Below, piece by piece: positions 43,326-52,623 of a stretch of DNA of 64,000 nt (its first letter is position 1; each line of letters begins with the position of its first letter). This stretch comes from Hyphomicrobium methylovorum (GTDB lineage: Bacteria; Pseudomonadota; Alphaproteobacteria; Rhizobiales; Hyphomicrobiaceae), in contig NZ_QHJE01000001.1 in the NCBI RefSeq assembly GCF_013626205.1, positions 3,204,501 to 3,268,500 of the forward strand, read 5' to 3'. The notes below the pieces were generated by a model. That model made no database searches and had not been told where the DNA came from. It was given only the letters and a program-made list of their open reading frames with translations. A program made the position numbers and the translations under genes.

Positions 43326-44453
43326 ATGAGCCGACAAACGACGGAAATTCTGAAAGCGGCGCTTTCGGCATTGCATCGCTCCGGCATGGCGCGGATGGCA
43401 CGGCCGTTTACGTCAGGCGACGGCGTGATTTTGATGCTTCATCACGTGACGCCCGAACCCGCTCGCGCGTTCGATCCAAACCGGAGTTTGAAAGTCACTC
43501 CGGAGTTTCTCGATACCGTCATTCAGGAAGTCCGCGCGCAAGGTTTCGAGATCATCTCGCTTGACGATGTTCCCTCACGTCTCAAAGACCGTGGTGACGG
43601 TGATAAGCCGTTCGCGGTCTTCACGCTGGACGACGGCTATAAGGACAATCGCGATTTTGCCTATCCCGTTTTCAAACGGCACGGCGTTCCGTTCACGATC
43701 TACGTTCCGTCGACGTACGCGGACGGCGAGGGCGATCTCTGGTGGTTGATGCTGGAAACAGCGCTGCAGCGGCTCGAGGCGGTGACTGTCGCGCTTGATG
43801 GAGACGAGCGCGCGTATTCATTGGCGAATGATCGCGAGAAGACGGCTGCATTTCACGACATCTACTGGTCTCTGCGGAAAATGCCGGAACGTGACGCGCG
43901 CGCTGTCGTGAACGGTCTGGCTGCTCAGGCTGGAATCGATGGCCATGCGCTTTGCCGTGACTTGATTATGAGTTGGGACGAAATCCGGGCGCTGGCTCGC
44001 GATCCGCTCGTTTGCATCGGTGCGCATACGTGCAATCACATGGCGCTGGCGAAATTGCCGGATGAAGAAGCCCGCCAGGAAATGGCTGAGAGCATCGCGC
44101 GCATCGAGCGTGAACTCGGGCGTCCATGCCGGCATTTCAGTTATCCGTATGGTGACGAGGGAAGTGCGGCCGAACGGGAGTTTGAGATTGCGCGCGAGCT
44201 TGGCGTCGAGACGGCGGTGACGACGCGCAAAGGTCTCCTGTACGCGCCGCATGCAGATGCACTAACGGCATTGCCGCGGCTTTCGCTGAACGGGCATTAT
44301 CAGGATGTGCGCTATCTCAGCGCGCTGCTTTCAGGGCTGCCGTTTGCGCTTCGGGATGGGGTGAAGTCTGTTCTCACTCCAGTGAAAGCCGGAGCGAGAA
44401 AGCTGAGTGGGCGTGATGCCGCTACGCGCCCGGCTTCTGCATCCACCAGATGA
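43326..44453 (+). CDS. Polysaccharide deacetylase (NodB domain) family protein
   Basis: A protein of 375 residues. The catalytic TLDDGYKDNRDFAYPVF motif (about residues 101-117) carries the base and metal Asp pair. IGAHTCNHMALAKL, the His metal site, is near 235, and HFSYPYGDEG is near 275. There is a long insert between the first and second motifs (about residues 140-225). It removes N-acetyl groups from a polysaccharide, probably the EPS or its lipid-linked precursor. It follows the Wzz-like gene by 99 bases on the same strand. No clear signal peptide was seen. Confidence 0.9.
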   Translation: MSRQTTEILKAALSALHRSGMARMARPFTSGDGVILMLHHVTPEPARAFDPNRSLKVTPEFLDTVIQEVRAQGFEIISLDDVPSRLKDRGDGDKPFAVFTLDDGYKDNRDFAYPVFKRHGVPFTIYVPSTYADGEGDLWWLMLETALQRLEAVTVALDGDERAYSLANDREKTAAFHDIYWSLRKMPERDARAVVNGLAAQAGIDGHALCRDLIMSWDEIRALARDPLVCIGAHTCNHMALAKLPDEEARQEMAESIARIERELGRPCRHFSYPYGDEGSAAEREFEIARELGVETAVTTRKGLLYAPHADALTALPRLSLNGHYQDVRYLSALLSGLPFALRDGVKSVLTPVKAGARKLSGRDAATRPASASTR

Positions 44454-44637
44454 TGACGCCTGCCGGAAGCACCCAAAGAAGCCCGGCGACGACGTAATAG
44501 ACCAGTTCGACAAGCTTATTCGCTTCGTGCACTTGCAGAACGATAGCGACCGCCAGCGCGATCAACGCATAAACGGTGACGAGCGCGAAAAGCGCGATCG
44601 TTCCAATAAATTTGCGGGTGCGCAGGGTCATATCCAT
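44422..44637 (-). CDS. DUF2842 family small membrane protein
   Basis: A protein of 71 residues with two hydrophobic helices (about 11-33 and 43-65). The C-terminal YYVVAGLLWVLPAGVIIWWM matches the DUF2842 pattern. The family is small, alphaproteobacterial and uncharacterised. Its 3' end overlaps the end of the convergent deacetylase gene by 32 bases. Confidence 0.85.
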   Translation of the reverse strand: MDMTLRTRKFIGTIALFALVTVYALIALAVAIVLQVHEANKLVELVYYVVAGLLWVLPAGVIIWWMQKPGA

Positions 44638-44740
44638 GAGCTACAGCGGCCAGCGTCTCGCCGCAACCGCGCCCGATAGGCGCATTGTCCGGGGGAAAAG
44701 CTCAGGTATCACAGCTTTAGACACGGCCGGGATAATACCG

Positions 44741-45844
44741 ATGACGATGGCTCCGACGATAGATCAGCAGCGAACGAGGAACGCGGACCGCGAGGGCGTT
44801 CAGCGCGCCGTCTCGTTGTGGCTCTGGTTCGTCGCGGCGCTCGTGGTGGCGATGATTATCGTCGGCGGTGCGACGCGCCTGACAGAAAGCGGTCTCTCCA
44901 TTACCGAATGGCAGCCGCTGCTGGGTGCGATTCCTCCCCTCGATGAGAGCCATTGGATCGAGGCGTTCGAGAAGTACAAGCTGATCCCGCAGTACCACAT
45001 CATGAACCACGGGATGACGCTTGAAGAGTTCAAGTTCATCTACTGGTGGGAGTGGAGCCACCGTTTTCTCGGGCGCTTCATCGGCCTCGCGTTTGCGCTG
45101 CCGCTGCTCGCATTCTGGGTAACGGGTTCGCTCAAGCGCGGAAGCGGCGTGAAGTTTCTGGGCGTGCTTGCGCTCGGGGGGCTTCAGGGCGTGATCGGTT
45201 GGTACATGGTGAAGTCTGGACTCGTCGATCGTATCGACGTCAGCCAGTATCGCCTCGCGCTGCATCTCACCACGGCGTTTCTGATCCTCGGACTTCTCGT
45301 CTGGTTAGCCCTTGAGGAATGGCCGAATACGTCTGCGCCAACGGGTGAAGCTGCCAGCCTAACGGTTCGGCGCATGGCGACGTTTCTTCTCGTGATCGTC
45401 ATTGCGCAGGTTGTGCTTGGGGCATTCGTTGCCGGTTTGAAGGCTGGCTTTATCTACAATACGTGGCCGACGATGAATGGTCAGTGGGTGCCGAGCGACT
45501 ACTGGACGACGCCTTGGTATCTCAGTTTCTTCGAGAGCCACGCGGCGTCGCAGTTCAATCACCGGATGTTGGCATATCTCGTCGGGATCGCAGCTCTGGT
45601 GGAAGTTTGGCTTGTCTGGGGACGCCGCTTCGATCGGCGGATCCAAACGACGGCAATCGCACTCGCCGTTGTCGTGTTTGCACAGATGGGACTGGGCATC
45701 GCAACGCTGCTCACGCACGTGCAACTCGACGTCGCGTTGCTGCATCAGGCAGGTGGCGCGATCGTGCTGACGCTGGCGGTGCTGCACCTCTACGTGGTGC
45801 GCCACCGCGGTACGTCGCAGATCGCGGCCGGTCAGCTCAGGTAA
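44741..45844 (+). CDS. ctaA: Heme A synthase
   Basis: About 367 residues from the ATG at 44741. Eight membrane helices are seen in two four-helix halves, with heme-ligand His in WWEWSHRFLGR (about residue 105) and SQFNHRMLAYL (about 275). GGATRLTESGLSITEWQPL is the CtaA signature. It oxidises the methyl of heme O to make heme A for cytochrome aa3 oxidase. A longer frame back to 44576 is open but has no membrane character. It converges on argC with an eight-base overlap. Confidence 0.95.
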   Translation: MTMAPTIDQQRTRNADREGVQRAVSLWLWFVAALVVAMIIVGGATRLTESGLSITEWQPLLGAIPPLDESHWIEAFEKYKLIPQYHIMNHGMTLEEFKFIYWWEWSHRFLGRFIGLAFALPLLAFWVTGSLKRGSGVKFLGVLALGGLQGVIGWYMVKSGLVDRIDVSQYRLALHLTTAFLILGLLVWLALEEWPNTSAPTGEAASLTVRRMATFLLVIVIAQVVLGAFVAGLKAGFIYNTWPTMNGQWVPSDYWTTPWYLSFFESHAASQFNHRMLAYLVGIAALVEVWLVWGRRFDRRIQTTAIALAVVVFAQMGLGIATLLTHVQLDVALLHQAGGAIVLTLAVLHLYVVRHRGTSQIAAGQLR

Positions 45845-46796
45845 GACCCAGCATCAGTTTGATATTCTGCACGGCGGCACCTGCTGCGCCTTTGCCGAGG
45901 TTATCGAGGCGCGCGATCAGAACGGCCTGACCATGCTCGGGTTTGCCTGTTACGAACAGCTCAAGCTGGTCGGTTCCGTTGAGCGCTTCGGCGTCGAGCC
46001 GTGAAAGCGGGGCCTTGTCCGCACGGACGACGCGGACGAGGTCAGCGCCGTCGTAGTACTTTGCGAGCACGCCTTCGATCTCTGCAACGGACGGTGCGCC
46101 GTTCAGCGTATCGAGATGCAGCGGAACCGAGACGAGCATGCCCTTGCGGAAGTTGCCGACGCTCGGCACGAAGATCGGCCGCCGCGTCAAACCCGTGTAG
46201 GTTTGCAACTCGGGAATGTGCTTGTGCTCCAGGCTCAGGCCGTAGAGGTCGAAGGGCGGAGCTGTTCCGGCTTCGTATGCTTCAATCATGGTACGGCCGC
46301 CGCCCGAATAGCCCGAGACCGCATTGATGGTGACGGGATAATCCTTCGGCATGATGCCAGCGTCGACGAGCGGGCGCAGAAGCGCGATGCCGCCTGTCGG
46401 GTAGCAGCCGGGATTGGCGACTCGTGCGGCGTTGCGGATTTTGTCCGCCTGATCCGCTGCCATTTCGGCGAAGCCATAGACCCAGCCAGAACTGACGCGG
46501 TGCGCGGTTGATGCGTCCACGATCTTTGGGGCGTCAGCGCCGAGTTCGTCGGCTAACGCCACGGCTTCCCGAGCTGCATCATCCGGGAGACAGAGCACGA
46601 CGAGGTCGGCAGCGCGCATCAACTCCTGACGCGCGCCGCGATCCTTGCGAAGGGCCGGATCGATGCTTTTCACATCGATCGCATCGAGGTGTGACAAGCG
46701 CTCGCGGATTTCGAGTCCCGTCGTTCCCGCTTCGCCATCGATGAAGACAGTCGCTGCCTTCGCCTTTTGGGACCGATCGTTTTTCGTTGCAGCCAT
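45837..46796 (-). CDS. argC: N-acetyl-gamma-glutamyl-phosphate reductase (short form)
   Basis: About 319 residues from the ATG at 46796. The Rossmann start reads VFIDGEAGTTGLEIRERL rather than the long-form pattern, as in the second ArgC type. The catalytic Cys131 lies in ANPGCYPTGGIALLRPL. It reduces N-acetylglutamyl-phosphate to the semialdehyde in arginine synthesis. Its ATG is one base before the stop of the TerC-like gene, so it is co-transcribed with it and the ribosomal operon further upstream. It overlaps ctaA convergently. Confidence 0.94.
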   Translation of the reverse strand: MAATKNDRSQKAKAATVFIDGEAGTTGLEIRERLSHLDAIDVKSIDPALRKDRGARQELMRAADLVVLCLPDDAAREAVALADELGADAPKIVDASTAHRVSSGWVYGFAEMAADQADKIRNAARVANPGCYPTGGIALLRPLVDAGIMPKDYPVTINAVSGYSGGGRTMIEAYEAGTAPPFDLYGLSLEHKHIPELQTYTGLTRRPIFVPSVGNFRKGMLVSVPLHLDTLNGAPSVAEIEGVLAKYYDGADLVRVVRADKAPLSRLDAEALNGTDQLELFVTGKPEHGQAVLIARLDNLGKGAAGAAVQNIKLMLGLT

Positions 46797-46797
46797 G

Positions 46798-47553
46798 TCA
46801 GTTCCCGAGGCCAAGCCGGTGCATGATGCCATCCCACAGTGTCTCTGAGCAGCCGACACCGTAGTTCACGCACACGATCCGATGCGTGTCGGTGTAGATC
46901 ATGCTGAGCGCTACATAAAGAATGATGATCAGACCGATCCAAGCGATCCAAGGGAAGCGGTGCAGAAGCTTGGCGATGTAGGTCGAGGCGACTGCCATCA
47001 GAATGATCGCAACAGCCAGGCCGATCACGAGAACCAGTGTGGATTCGCCCGCGGCGCCCGCGACTGCCAGAACGTTGTCGAGAGACATCGACAGGTCGGC
47101 GAGGATGATCGTCCAGAGCGCGCTCCAGAAGCTCGTTGCCTTATGCGCCTCGAGGGGAGCCGCGAGATCGCGCTCTACGGCATCGATTGAATGGGCGTCG
47201 CTGTCGATAATCTGCTTGTACATTTTCCAGCATACGAACAGCAGCAGGATGCCACCCGCCAGGGTGAGGCCGATAACCTGCAGCAGTTGCTGAGTGATAC
47301 TGGCGAAAATGATGCGCAGGATCACCGCGCCGGCGATGCCCCAGAAGATGACCTTGGTGCGGATGTGCGGTTCGACGCGAGACGCGGCCATGCCGACGAC
47401 GATGGCGTTATCGGCCGCGAGCGTCAGGTCGATCATCAAAATGTTGAAGAGAGCGACCGAGTTAGCGCTCCACCATGAGGGGGAGAGGAGCAGCTCAATA
47501 TCTGTTGCGAGCACGGAGAGCAGCTCGCTAATTCCGTTCAAAAACCATTCCAT
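46798..47553 (-). CDS. TerC-family integral membrane protein
   Basis: About 251 residues from the ATG at 47553 (MEWFLNGISELL), with GGAG before it. It has seven or so membrane helices. The two conserved intramembrane acidic motifs are NILMIDLTLAADNAIVVGMA and ILADLSMSLDNVLAVAGAAG. Relatives export metal ions such as Mn2+ or act in tellurite resistance and membrane-protein metalation. It is between the rpsI terminator and argC. The frame upstream to 47772 lacks a start and crosses that terminator, so I rejected it. Confidence 0.9.
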   Translation of the reverse strand: MEWFLNGISELLSVLATDIELLLSPSWWSANSVALFNILMIDLTLAADNAIVVGMAASRVEPHIRTKVIFWGIAGAVILRIIFASITQQLLQVIGLTLAGGILLLFVCWKMYKQIIDSDAHSIDAVERDLAAPLEAHKATSFWSALWTIILADLSMSLDNVLAVAGAAGESTLVLVIGLAVAIILMAVASTYIAKLLHRFPWIAWIGLIIILYVALSMIYTDTHRIVCVNYGVGCSETLWDGIMHRLGLGN

Positions 47554-47644
47554 GCGGTCTCCGTTCCCCCAAGACTGCACGCTTCGCGTGCGCCGATGGG
47601 CGGTTATGTGGCACCACGAACCCCATCCGGCAAGGCTCAGGGAC

Positions 47645-47681
47645 GCAAAAACAAAAGCAGCCCGCCGATGAGGCGGGCTGC
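47645..47681 (-). terminator. Strong rho-independent terminator after rplM-rpsI
   Basis: On the minus strand the ten-base arms GCAGCCCGCC and GGCGGGCTGC have a five-base loop and are followed by TTTTGTTTTTG. It lies 30 bases past the rpsI stop. Confidence 0.95.
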
Positions 47682-47710
47682 GATCGTCCTGGACCGGATA
47701 ATCGGTTCTC

Positions 47711-48190
47711 TTAACGCTTCGAGAACTGGAAGGATTTACGCGCTTTGACGCGGCCGTACTTCTTACGTTCAACGGTGCGGCTGTCGCGCGTCAGGAAGCC
47801 CTGCTTCTTCAGCACGCCGCGCAGATCCGGCTCATAATATGTGAGAGCCTTGGAAATGCCGTGGCGGACTGCGCCTGCCTGGCCCGAAAGACCGCCGCCA
47901 GCAACCGTAATACGAATGTCGTACTGGGTTGCGCGGTTGGCGAGGTTCAGCGGCTGCTGCAACAGCATCTGCAAAACCGGACGGGCGAAATAGGCCTTGT
48001 AGTCCTTTTCGTTGACCGTGATCATTCCCTTGCCCGGCTTCAGCCAGACGCGAGCAACGGCGTCTTTACGCTTGCCGGTGGCATAGGCGCGGCCGAGCTT
48101 GTCGAGCTTCTGGGTACGGACCGGGGCGGCTTCAGCGCCTTCACCCTTTGCGGGTGCCAGATCGGCGAGGGTCTTGGTTTCGGTGGTCAT
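47711..48190 (-). CDS. rpsI: 30S ribosomal protein S9
   Basis: A protein of 159 residues, about 30 longer than the bacterial norm because of an acidic N-terminal extension (1-28, [14 protein letters not shown]) as seen in many alphaproteobacteria. The core has [38 protein letters not shown] and the C-terminal [14 protein letters not shown] tail that reaches the decoding site. It follows rplM by five bases. Confidence 0.98.
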   Translation of the reverse strand: MTTETKTLADLAPAKGEGAEAAPVRTQKLDKLGRAYATGKRKDAVARVWLKPGKGMITVNEKDYKAYFARPVLQMLLQQPLNLANRATQYDIRITVAGGGLSGQAGAVRHGISKALTYYEPDLRGVLKKQGFLTRDSRTVERKKYGRVKARKSFQFSKR

Positions 48191-48195
48191 TGTAA

Positions 48196-48657
48196 TCAGA
48201 CCCTCACATTCTTACGGTTGAGTTTAGCGACGTCGAGCTGCTCTGGGTTCTGCGCGGTGTGCGGATGCTCGCCACCCTTGTAGACGCGCAGATTGCGCAT
48301 CAACTGGCGCTGGAGCGGGCCGCGTGCGAGCATGCGCTCAACAGCCTTTTCAACGATGCGTTCGGGGGTCTTGCCCTCAAGGATCTGGCGCGGAGAGCGT
48401 TCCTTGATGCCGCCCGGATAACCGGTGTGCTTGTAGTAGACCTTGTCTTCGCGCTTGGCGCCGGTGAAGACGACCTTCTCGGCGTTGATAACGACGATGT
48501 TGTCACCGCAATCGACGTGAGGGGTATAGATGGGCTTGTGCTTGCCTTTAAGCCGCGTTGCGATGAGAGCGGCGAGGCGTCCAACGACCAGCCCTTCGGC
48601 GTCGATGAGGACCCACTTCTTCTCCACCGTGGCCGGTTTGGCGACATAGGTAGACAT
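48196..48657 (-). CDS. rplM: 50S ribosomal protein L13
   Basis: A protein of 153 residues with the L13 hallmarks [49 protein letters not shown] and [25 protein letters not shown]. It binds 23S rRNA early in large-subunit assembly. It is the first gene of the usual rplM-rpsI operon; its promoter should lie in the 384-base upstream gap. Confidence 0.98.
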   Translation of the reverse strand: MSTYVAKPATVEKKWVLIDAEGLVVGRLAALIATRLKGKHKPIYTPHVDCGDNIVVINAEKVVFTGAKREDKVYYKHTGYPGGIKERSPRQILEGKTPERIVEKAVERMLARGPLQRQLMRNLRVYKGGEHPHTAQNPEQLDVAKLNRKNVRV

Positions 48658-49041
48658 TGGTCTTTAGGCTCCTTGACGGATTGGACCTTCTACACCGTCA
48701 CGTTCGTTATACGGGAGGCGGGTCCGGGAAGCGGCGTGCATAGCGGTATTTGAGGCCGGACGCAAGGTTTCGAACCTGCATTAACCGCGATTTTTCGCGG
48801 AAAATAGCGTGTTTATCGGGGGTGGTAATTAGATACCGTAATGTGGTTGCAGAATACCGTTTAAATGTAAGCTGCTTTTGGGGTTTTACCAGGGAAAGCA
48901 AAAGTGCGGGGTGCATTCTCTGGCGGATCGTGGTTTTCTCGGGCCGAACGGGGACTGTCGGTTCTCTTATTCTCGTCTCAGTCGGCGTGTCAGGTTTTCT
49001 AGCCGCGTGGCGCGGTGGCTCTTCAGAGGTGGAGGAACGGG
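48658..49041. other. 384-base divergent promoter region
   Basis: It lies between rplM (minus) and a secreted-protein gene (plus). It holds the presumed rplM promoter and leader, AT-rich stretches at 48790-48880, and no ORF, tRNA or known riboswitch that I can recognise. Confidence 0.6.
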
Positions 49042-49737
49042 ATGGCGAGGCTCTTAGGGGGCACGACGGTATCCGGGCGTATCGGTTTGGTTGTGTGCGG
49101 GCTCATGCTCGGTCTTGGGGGCGTGGCACTGAATGCCCGGCCGCTCATGGCGCAGACCGACGCGCCTGCTGCTGGTGATGCAACTCAGGAAGGTACTGAG
49201 ACACAAGCGGAACCGGGGCCTCAGGACGACGGCGGCGCCCAGAACGATGCCGGTGCGCAGGATGGGGCCGTCAAGAACGAGGGCTCGGGCCCTTCCGCTC
49301 AGGCCGACGTTAAACAGATTAAGCTGACCGACGAGCAGGTGAAGCATTTCATTGCAGCGCAGACGGATCTCGCCGCGATTACATCAAAGATGCAAGATGC
49401 GGGTGATAAGCCTGATCCGGCGCTGCAGACGGAACTTGAGGGCATCGCCGCCAAGCACGGATTTGGTAGCTTTTCCGAGCTTGACGACGTGGCAGCGAAT
49501 ATCTCGATGGTGATTGCCGGTCTTGATGCGAACACCGGCAATTTTGTCGATCCGGTCGAAGTTCTGCTTAAAGAACGCGAGGGGGTAGAGAAGGACTCAA
49601 GCATTCCCGACGCCGACAAAAAGCAACTCGTGGAGGAATTGACGGAAGCGATCAACACGACTCCGCGACTCCAGTACAAAGAGAATGTCGAGATCGTGAG
49701 AGCCCATCGGGCTGAAATCGAGAAGGCGCTGCCGTAG
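49042..49737 (+). CDS. Exported protein of unknown function
   Basis: About 231 residues from the ATG at 49042, with a strong GGAGGA ribosome site. A signal peptide (1-38, ending PLMAQ) is followed by a 60-residue Glu/Gln/Gly/Asp-rich low-complexity stretch. A helical domain comes next (LTDEQVKHFIAAQTDLAAITS, GFGSFSELDDVAANISMVIAG, then charged helices to the C-terminus). The helical part resembles DUF4168-like stress-related periplasmic proteins, but I am not sure. It stands alone. Confidence 0.75.
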   Translation: MARLLGGTTVSGRIGLVVCGLMLGLGGVALNARPLMAQTDAPAAGDATQEGTETQAEPGPQDDGGAQNDAGAQDGAVKNEGSGPSAQADVKQIKLTDEQVKHFIAAQTDLAAITSKMQDAGDKPDPALQTELEGIAAKHGFGSFSELDDVAANISMVIAGLDANTGNFVDPVEVLLKEREGVEKDSSIPDADKKQLVEELTEAINTTPRLQYKENVEIVRAHRAEIEKALP

Positions 49738-49795
49738 CGGCGCCACGATAACGCAAACAGCGCTGGCCGATCCGGCCGCGGCGCAAGGCGGTGAT

Positions 49796-50614
49796 TTGAT
49801 TCAAGATACTCCTACAGACGCTCCAGCAATTTTGCTTCAGAGCGAAGTCGAGCCGGGTGTAGCGATGCTCACGCTCAATCGGCCCGATGCCCGCAATGCG
49901 CTGTCACCAGCACTCATTCGCGAACTGCACGATGCGATTGAACGTCTTGGGAAGGATGACACCATTGGCGCGATCATTATCGCAGCGAAGGGAAGCGTTT
50001 TTTGTTCCGGGCATGACGTAAAGGAATTGACCGCCCATCGCAGCGATCCAGATGGCGGGAAGGCGTTCTATCGTAAAACGATGTACGCCTGCTCAGCGAT
50101 GATGCTTTCGATCGTGATGTGCCCGAAGCCTGTCATCGCGGCGGTCGAAGGCCATGCCACGGCGGCGGGCTGCCAGCTTGTCGCGACGTGTGATCTGGCC
50201 GTTGCATCATCGCACGCCGATTTCGCGACGCCTGGTGTGAATATCGGGCTCTTCTGTTCGACGCCGATGGTGGCGCTCAATCGTAATGTTTCGCGCAAGC
50301 GGGCGATGGAGATGCTGCTGCTTGGCGAGCCTATCTCGGCAACGGAAGCGAAGAACTACGGTCTAATCAACCGCGTGATGCCTGCGGGTAGCGTGGTCGG
50401 TGAAGCTGCTGCAATGGCGCATGTCATCGCGTCGAAATCGCGGACAACGGTGGCGATGGGCAAAGCGGCTTTCTATCGCCAGACGGAAATGGGGTTGGTC
50501 GACGCGTATTCCTTCGCGAGCGAAGTGATGGTCGACAATCTGATGACGCCCGCGGCCGAAGAAGGCATCGCGGCATTTCTCGAAAAGCGCCCGCCAAATT
50601 GGGGCAACGATTGA
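49796..50614 (+). CDS. Enoyl-CoA hydratase/isomerase family protein
   Basis: A crotonase-fold protein of 272 residues. Oxyanion-hole elements are GSVFCSGHDVKEL (about 60-72) and EGHATAAGCQLVATCDLAVAS (about 118-138). The family Glu near the second loop (usually GxxxE/P) is uncertain: FATPGVNIGLFCSTP reads like the ECHDC3-type members that may lack normal hydratase residues. It acts on acyl-CoA; the pathway is not clear. Start is TTG at 49796 behind AAGGCGG. A VOC gene follows in 50 bases. Confidence 0.87.
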   Translation: MIQDTPTDAPAILLQSEVEPGVAMLTLNRPDARNALSPALIRELHDAIERLGKDDTIGAIIIAAKGSVFCSGHDVKELTAHRSDPDGGKAFYRKTMYACSAMMLSIVMCPKPVIAAVEGHATAAGCQLVATCDLAVASSHADFATPGVNIGLFCSTPMVALNRNVSRKRAMEMLLLGEPISATEAKNYGLINRVMPAGSVVGEAAAMAHVIASKSRTTVAMGKAAFYRQTEMGLVDAYSFASEVMVDNLMTPAAEEGIAAFLEKRPPNWGND

Positions 50615-50664
50615 TCGATTGCCAATTGGTGGCGAACGCTGCCAGCGTGGATTGATCGGGAGAG

Positions 50665-51120
50665 TTGAATTTGGAACCGCGGGTTTCGCTCATAACGCTC
50701 GGCGTGGACGACGTTGCACGGTCGCGGCGTTTCTATGAAGCGCTGGGATTTCGTGCGTCGTCAGCGAGCCAGGATCGGATTGCGTTTTTCGATGCTGGCG
50801 GTGTCGTTCTCGCGCTTTTCGGTCGGGACGAGCTTGCCAAGGATGCTTGCGTTCCGAACGGCGCGGCGGGATTTTCAGGTATAACTCTCGCGCATAACGT
50901 CAGATCGGAGGAGGACGTTGACCGGGTTCTCCGCGAAGCCGTGGCGGCCGGGGCGAAGCTGCTGAAGCCAGGACAGAAAGTTTTCTGGGGCGGATACTCC
51001 GGCTATTTCTCCGATCCGGACGGGCACATTTGGGAGACGGCATACAACCCGTTTCTGCCGCTTGCTGACGATGGTCAGCCGATGCTTCCGGCACCCGCCG
51101 CCCCGGAGACCGGTGCATGA
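50665..51120 (+). CDS. VOC-family (glyoxalase/bleomycin resistance-like) protein
   Basis: A protein of 151 residues with paired beta-alpha-beta-beta-beta units: VSLITLGVDDVARSRRFYEALGF and the C-terminal GYSGYFSDPDGHIWETAYNPF, with the Glu/His type metal ligands expected in this family. It starts with TTG behind GGGAGAG. Substrate unknown. Its stop overlaps the next start by four bases (ATGA), so it is coupled to the CoA-binding gene. Confidence 0.87.
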   Translation: MNLEPRVSLITLGVDDVARSRRFYEALGFRASSASQDRIAFFDAGGVVLALFGRDELAKDACVPNGAAGFSGITLAHNVRSEEDVDRVLREAVAAGAKLLKPGQKVFWGGYSGYFSDPDGHIWETAYNPFLPLADDGQPMLPAPAAPETGA

Positions 51121-51548
51121 GATTCAATAATCCGAGTGATGACGAGATCCGTCTGCTCCTCAAGCGGGCGAAGACGTTTGCGGTAGTTGGGGCGAGCCTG
51201 AAGGCGGAACGTCCCAGTAATGACGTGATGAGATTCCTGCAGGTGCGCGGTTACGTGGTGCGTCCGGTCAACCCTGGTGTCGCGGGGAAAAGTATTCATG
51301 GCGAAACCGCCTACGCTGATCTTGCGAGTGTTCCGGCGCCCGTCGACGTCATCGATATTTTTCGTAGTTCAGCAGCGGCTCTCGAAATCGTTCAGGCCGC
51401 GATAGCGGAGAAGGATCGTCTCGGTGCGTCAGTCATCTGGATGCAACTCGGGGTAATCAACGACGCGGCGGCGGAGCTTGCGCGCGCACACGGGTTTACT
51501 GTCGTCATGAACCGGTGCCCGAAGATCGAACTTTCGCGGCTCGGTTGA
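51117..51548 (+). CDS. CoA-binding domain protein (YccU-like)
   Basis: A protein of 143 residues with the Rossmann-type CoA-binding fold (FAVVGASLKAERPSNDVMRFL, GYVVRPVNPGV, PAPVDVIDIFRSS). The C-terminal MNRCPKIEL stretch carries a conserved Cys-Pro. These small proteins resemble the CoA-binding part of succinyl-CoA synthetase; the role is unclear. The end overlaps the 3' end of the convergent WecA-like gene by 44 bases. Confidence 0.88.
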   Translation: MRFNNPSDDEIRLLLKRAKTFAVVGASLKAERPSNDVMRFLQVRGYVVRPVNPGVAGKSIHGETAYADLASVPAPVDVIDIFRSSAAALEIVQAAIAEKDRLGASVIWMQLGVINDAAAELARAHGFTVVMNRCPKIELSRLG

Positions 51549-52512
51549 GATAAGCGATCAGGCCCGTCACGATCATTGCCGCAGCGATGAGTCCTGTCAC
51601 CGGGTTGGAGACGGAGAAAAGCGCGGCGGCGATCAGAAGCGCGTTTGCTACAGCGATGATCCCGACGACGGCAAGGTGCGAATTGAGGGCAGTCGCCGCG
51701 CGCTGATAGGCATGACTCCGGTGGGCTTCCCACGGAATTTCTCCGCGCAGGATGCGGAGAACCAGGGTCAATGTTGCGTCGGCGAGGAAGTAGGCCGGTA
51801 GAATGAGCGCCGCCGCCCATAGGCCGCGTTGCGCAAGATCGAGCAACAGGACGCCGGTCAACAGGCCAAGCGGAACGCTACCGACATCTCCGAGGAAGAG
51901 CAGCGGTGCCGTGCGTGCGTTCCAGATCAGGAACCCGGCAGCAGCGCCGAGCAACGCAGCCGCCAGTGGCGCATAGGGTAGGGCGATTCCTGCGACGGCG
52001 GCGATCAGGAGATAGCCGAGTGAAATGGAAATGGTTTCCGAACCGGCGAGCCCGTTTATGCCGTCCATGAAATTGTAGAGGTTCATCATCCAGGCGAGCG
52101 CAACGGTTGCTGCAACGCGGTCGGCCCAAAGAGGAAGAAGGTCATGGAAGACGAGCGTGCCGGGGTCTAGTTTAGAAAGCACGAGGGCGGCGATGCCGAG
52201 ATGCGCTGGAAGGCGGATAAAAGCCGAAAGATGACCGAGGTCGTCGCGCCACGAAATCAACGCCGCGAACAGTGCCGCGGTCCCCACGATGAGCCAATCG
52301 GGCGTGGCTGGTGGAAGGGGCATGGCGGCAAATACGGCCACCGCCGCAGCGGCGAGCAGCGGAATGCCCCCGCCTTTCGGAATGAGCCCCCGGTGCATGG
52401 TGCGCTGATTTTCGCTCGCCAGAGCACCCTGACTCTTGAGCCACGGGATGGCAGCGCGAGTGGCGACCGTTGAGAGGACGAACGCGAGGCCCGCTGTTAA
52501 CAGCAACTGCAA
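51505..52512 (-). CDS. WecA/MraY-type polyprenyl-phosphate sugar-1-phosphate transferase
   Basis: A protein of 335 residues with about ten membrane helices. Cytoplasmic-loop motifs are HRGLIPKGGGIPLL (residues 41-54), SWRDDLGHLS (about 88, the Asp-Asp region) and NLYNFMDGINGLAG (about 143). The LFLGDVGSVPLG motif lies near 205 and the HRSHAYQRA stretch near 268. It links GlcNAc-1-P or a similar sugar phosphate to undecaprenyl phosphate to begin O-antigen or other glycan synthesis. It is a second initiating enzyme in the window, of a different fold from the PGT at 37 kb. Confidence 0.92.
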   Translation of the reverse strand: MQLLLTAGLAFVLSTVATRAAIPWLKSQGALASENQRTMHRGLIPKGGGIPLLAAAAVAVFAAMPLPPATPDWLIVGTAALFAALISWRDDLGHLSAFIRLPAHLGIAALVLSKLDPGTLVFHDLLPLWADRVAATVALAWMMNLYNFMDGINGLAGSETISISLGYLLIAAVAGIALPYAPLAAALLGAAAGFLIWNARTAPLLFLGDVGSVPLGLLTGVLLLDLAQRGLWAAALILPAYFLADATLTLVLRILRGEIPWEAHRSHAYQRAATALNSHLAVVGIIAVANALLIAAALFSVSNPVTGLIAAAMIVTGLIAYLNRAAKVRSSGTGS

Positions 52513-52594
52513 ATGCTCATTATCTCCCTTGCCACGACACGTGCGTTGCCAGCGTTCGATAGCAGAGCCGGGGGCCGCGTACTATGCCTTAGAG

Positions 52595-52623
52595 CCTGGC
52601 CAAACTCTCTAAAGAGCGCCAGG
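52595..52623. promoter_or_regulatory. Nested hairpin upstream of ribA
   Basis: The outer arms CCTGGC (52595-52600) and GCCAGG (52618-52623) enclose an inner CTCT/AGAG stem. It lies about 175 bases before ribA and 90 bases before the divergent WecA-like gene. It does not match the FMN riboswitch core. Function unknown. Confidence 0.3.

Noticed and set aside
47554-47772. N-terminal extension of the TerC-like gene
   Set aside because: It would run through the strong rpsI terminator, and the ATG at 47553 has a ribosome site and begins the membrane domain.
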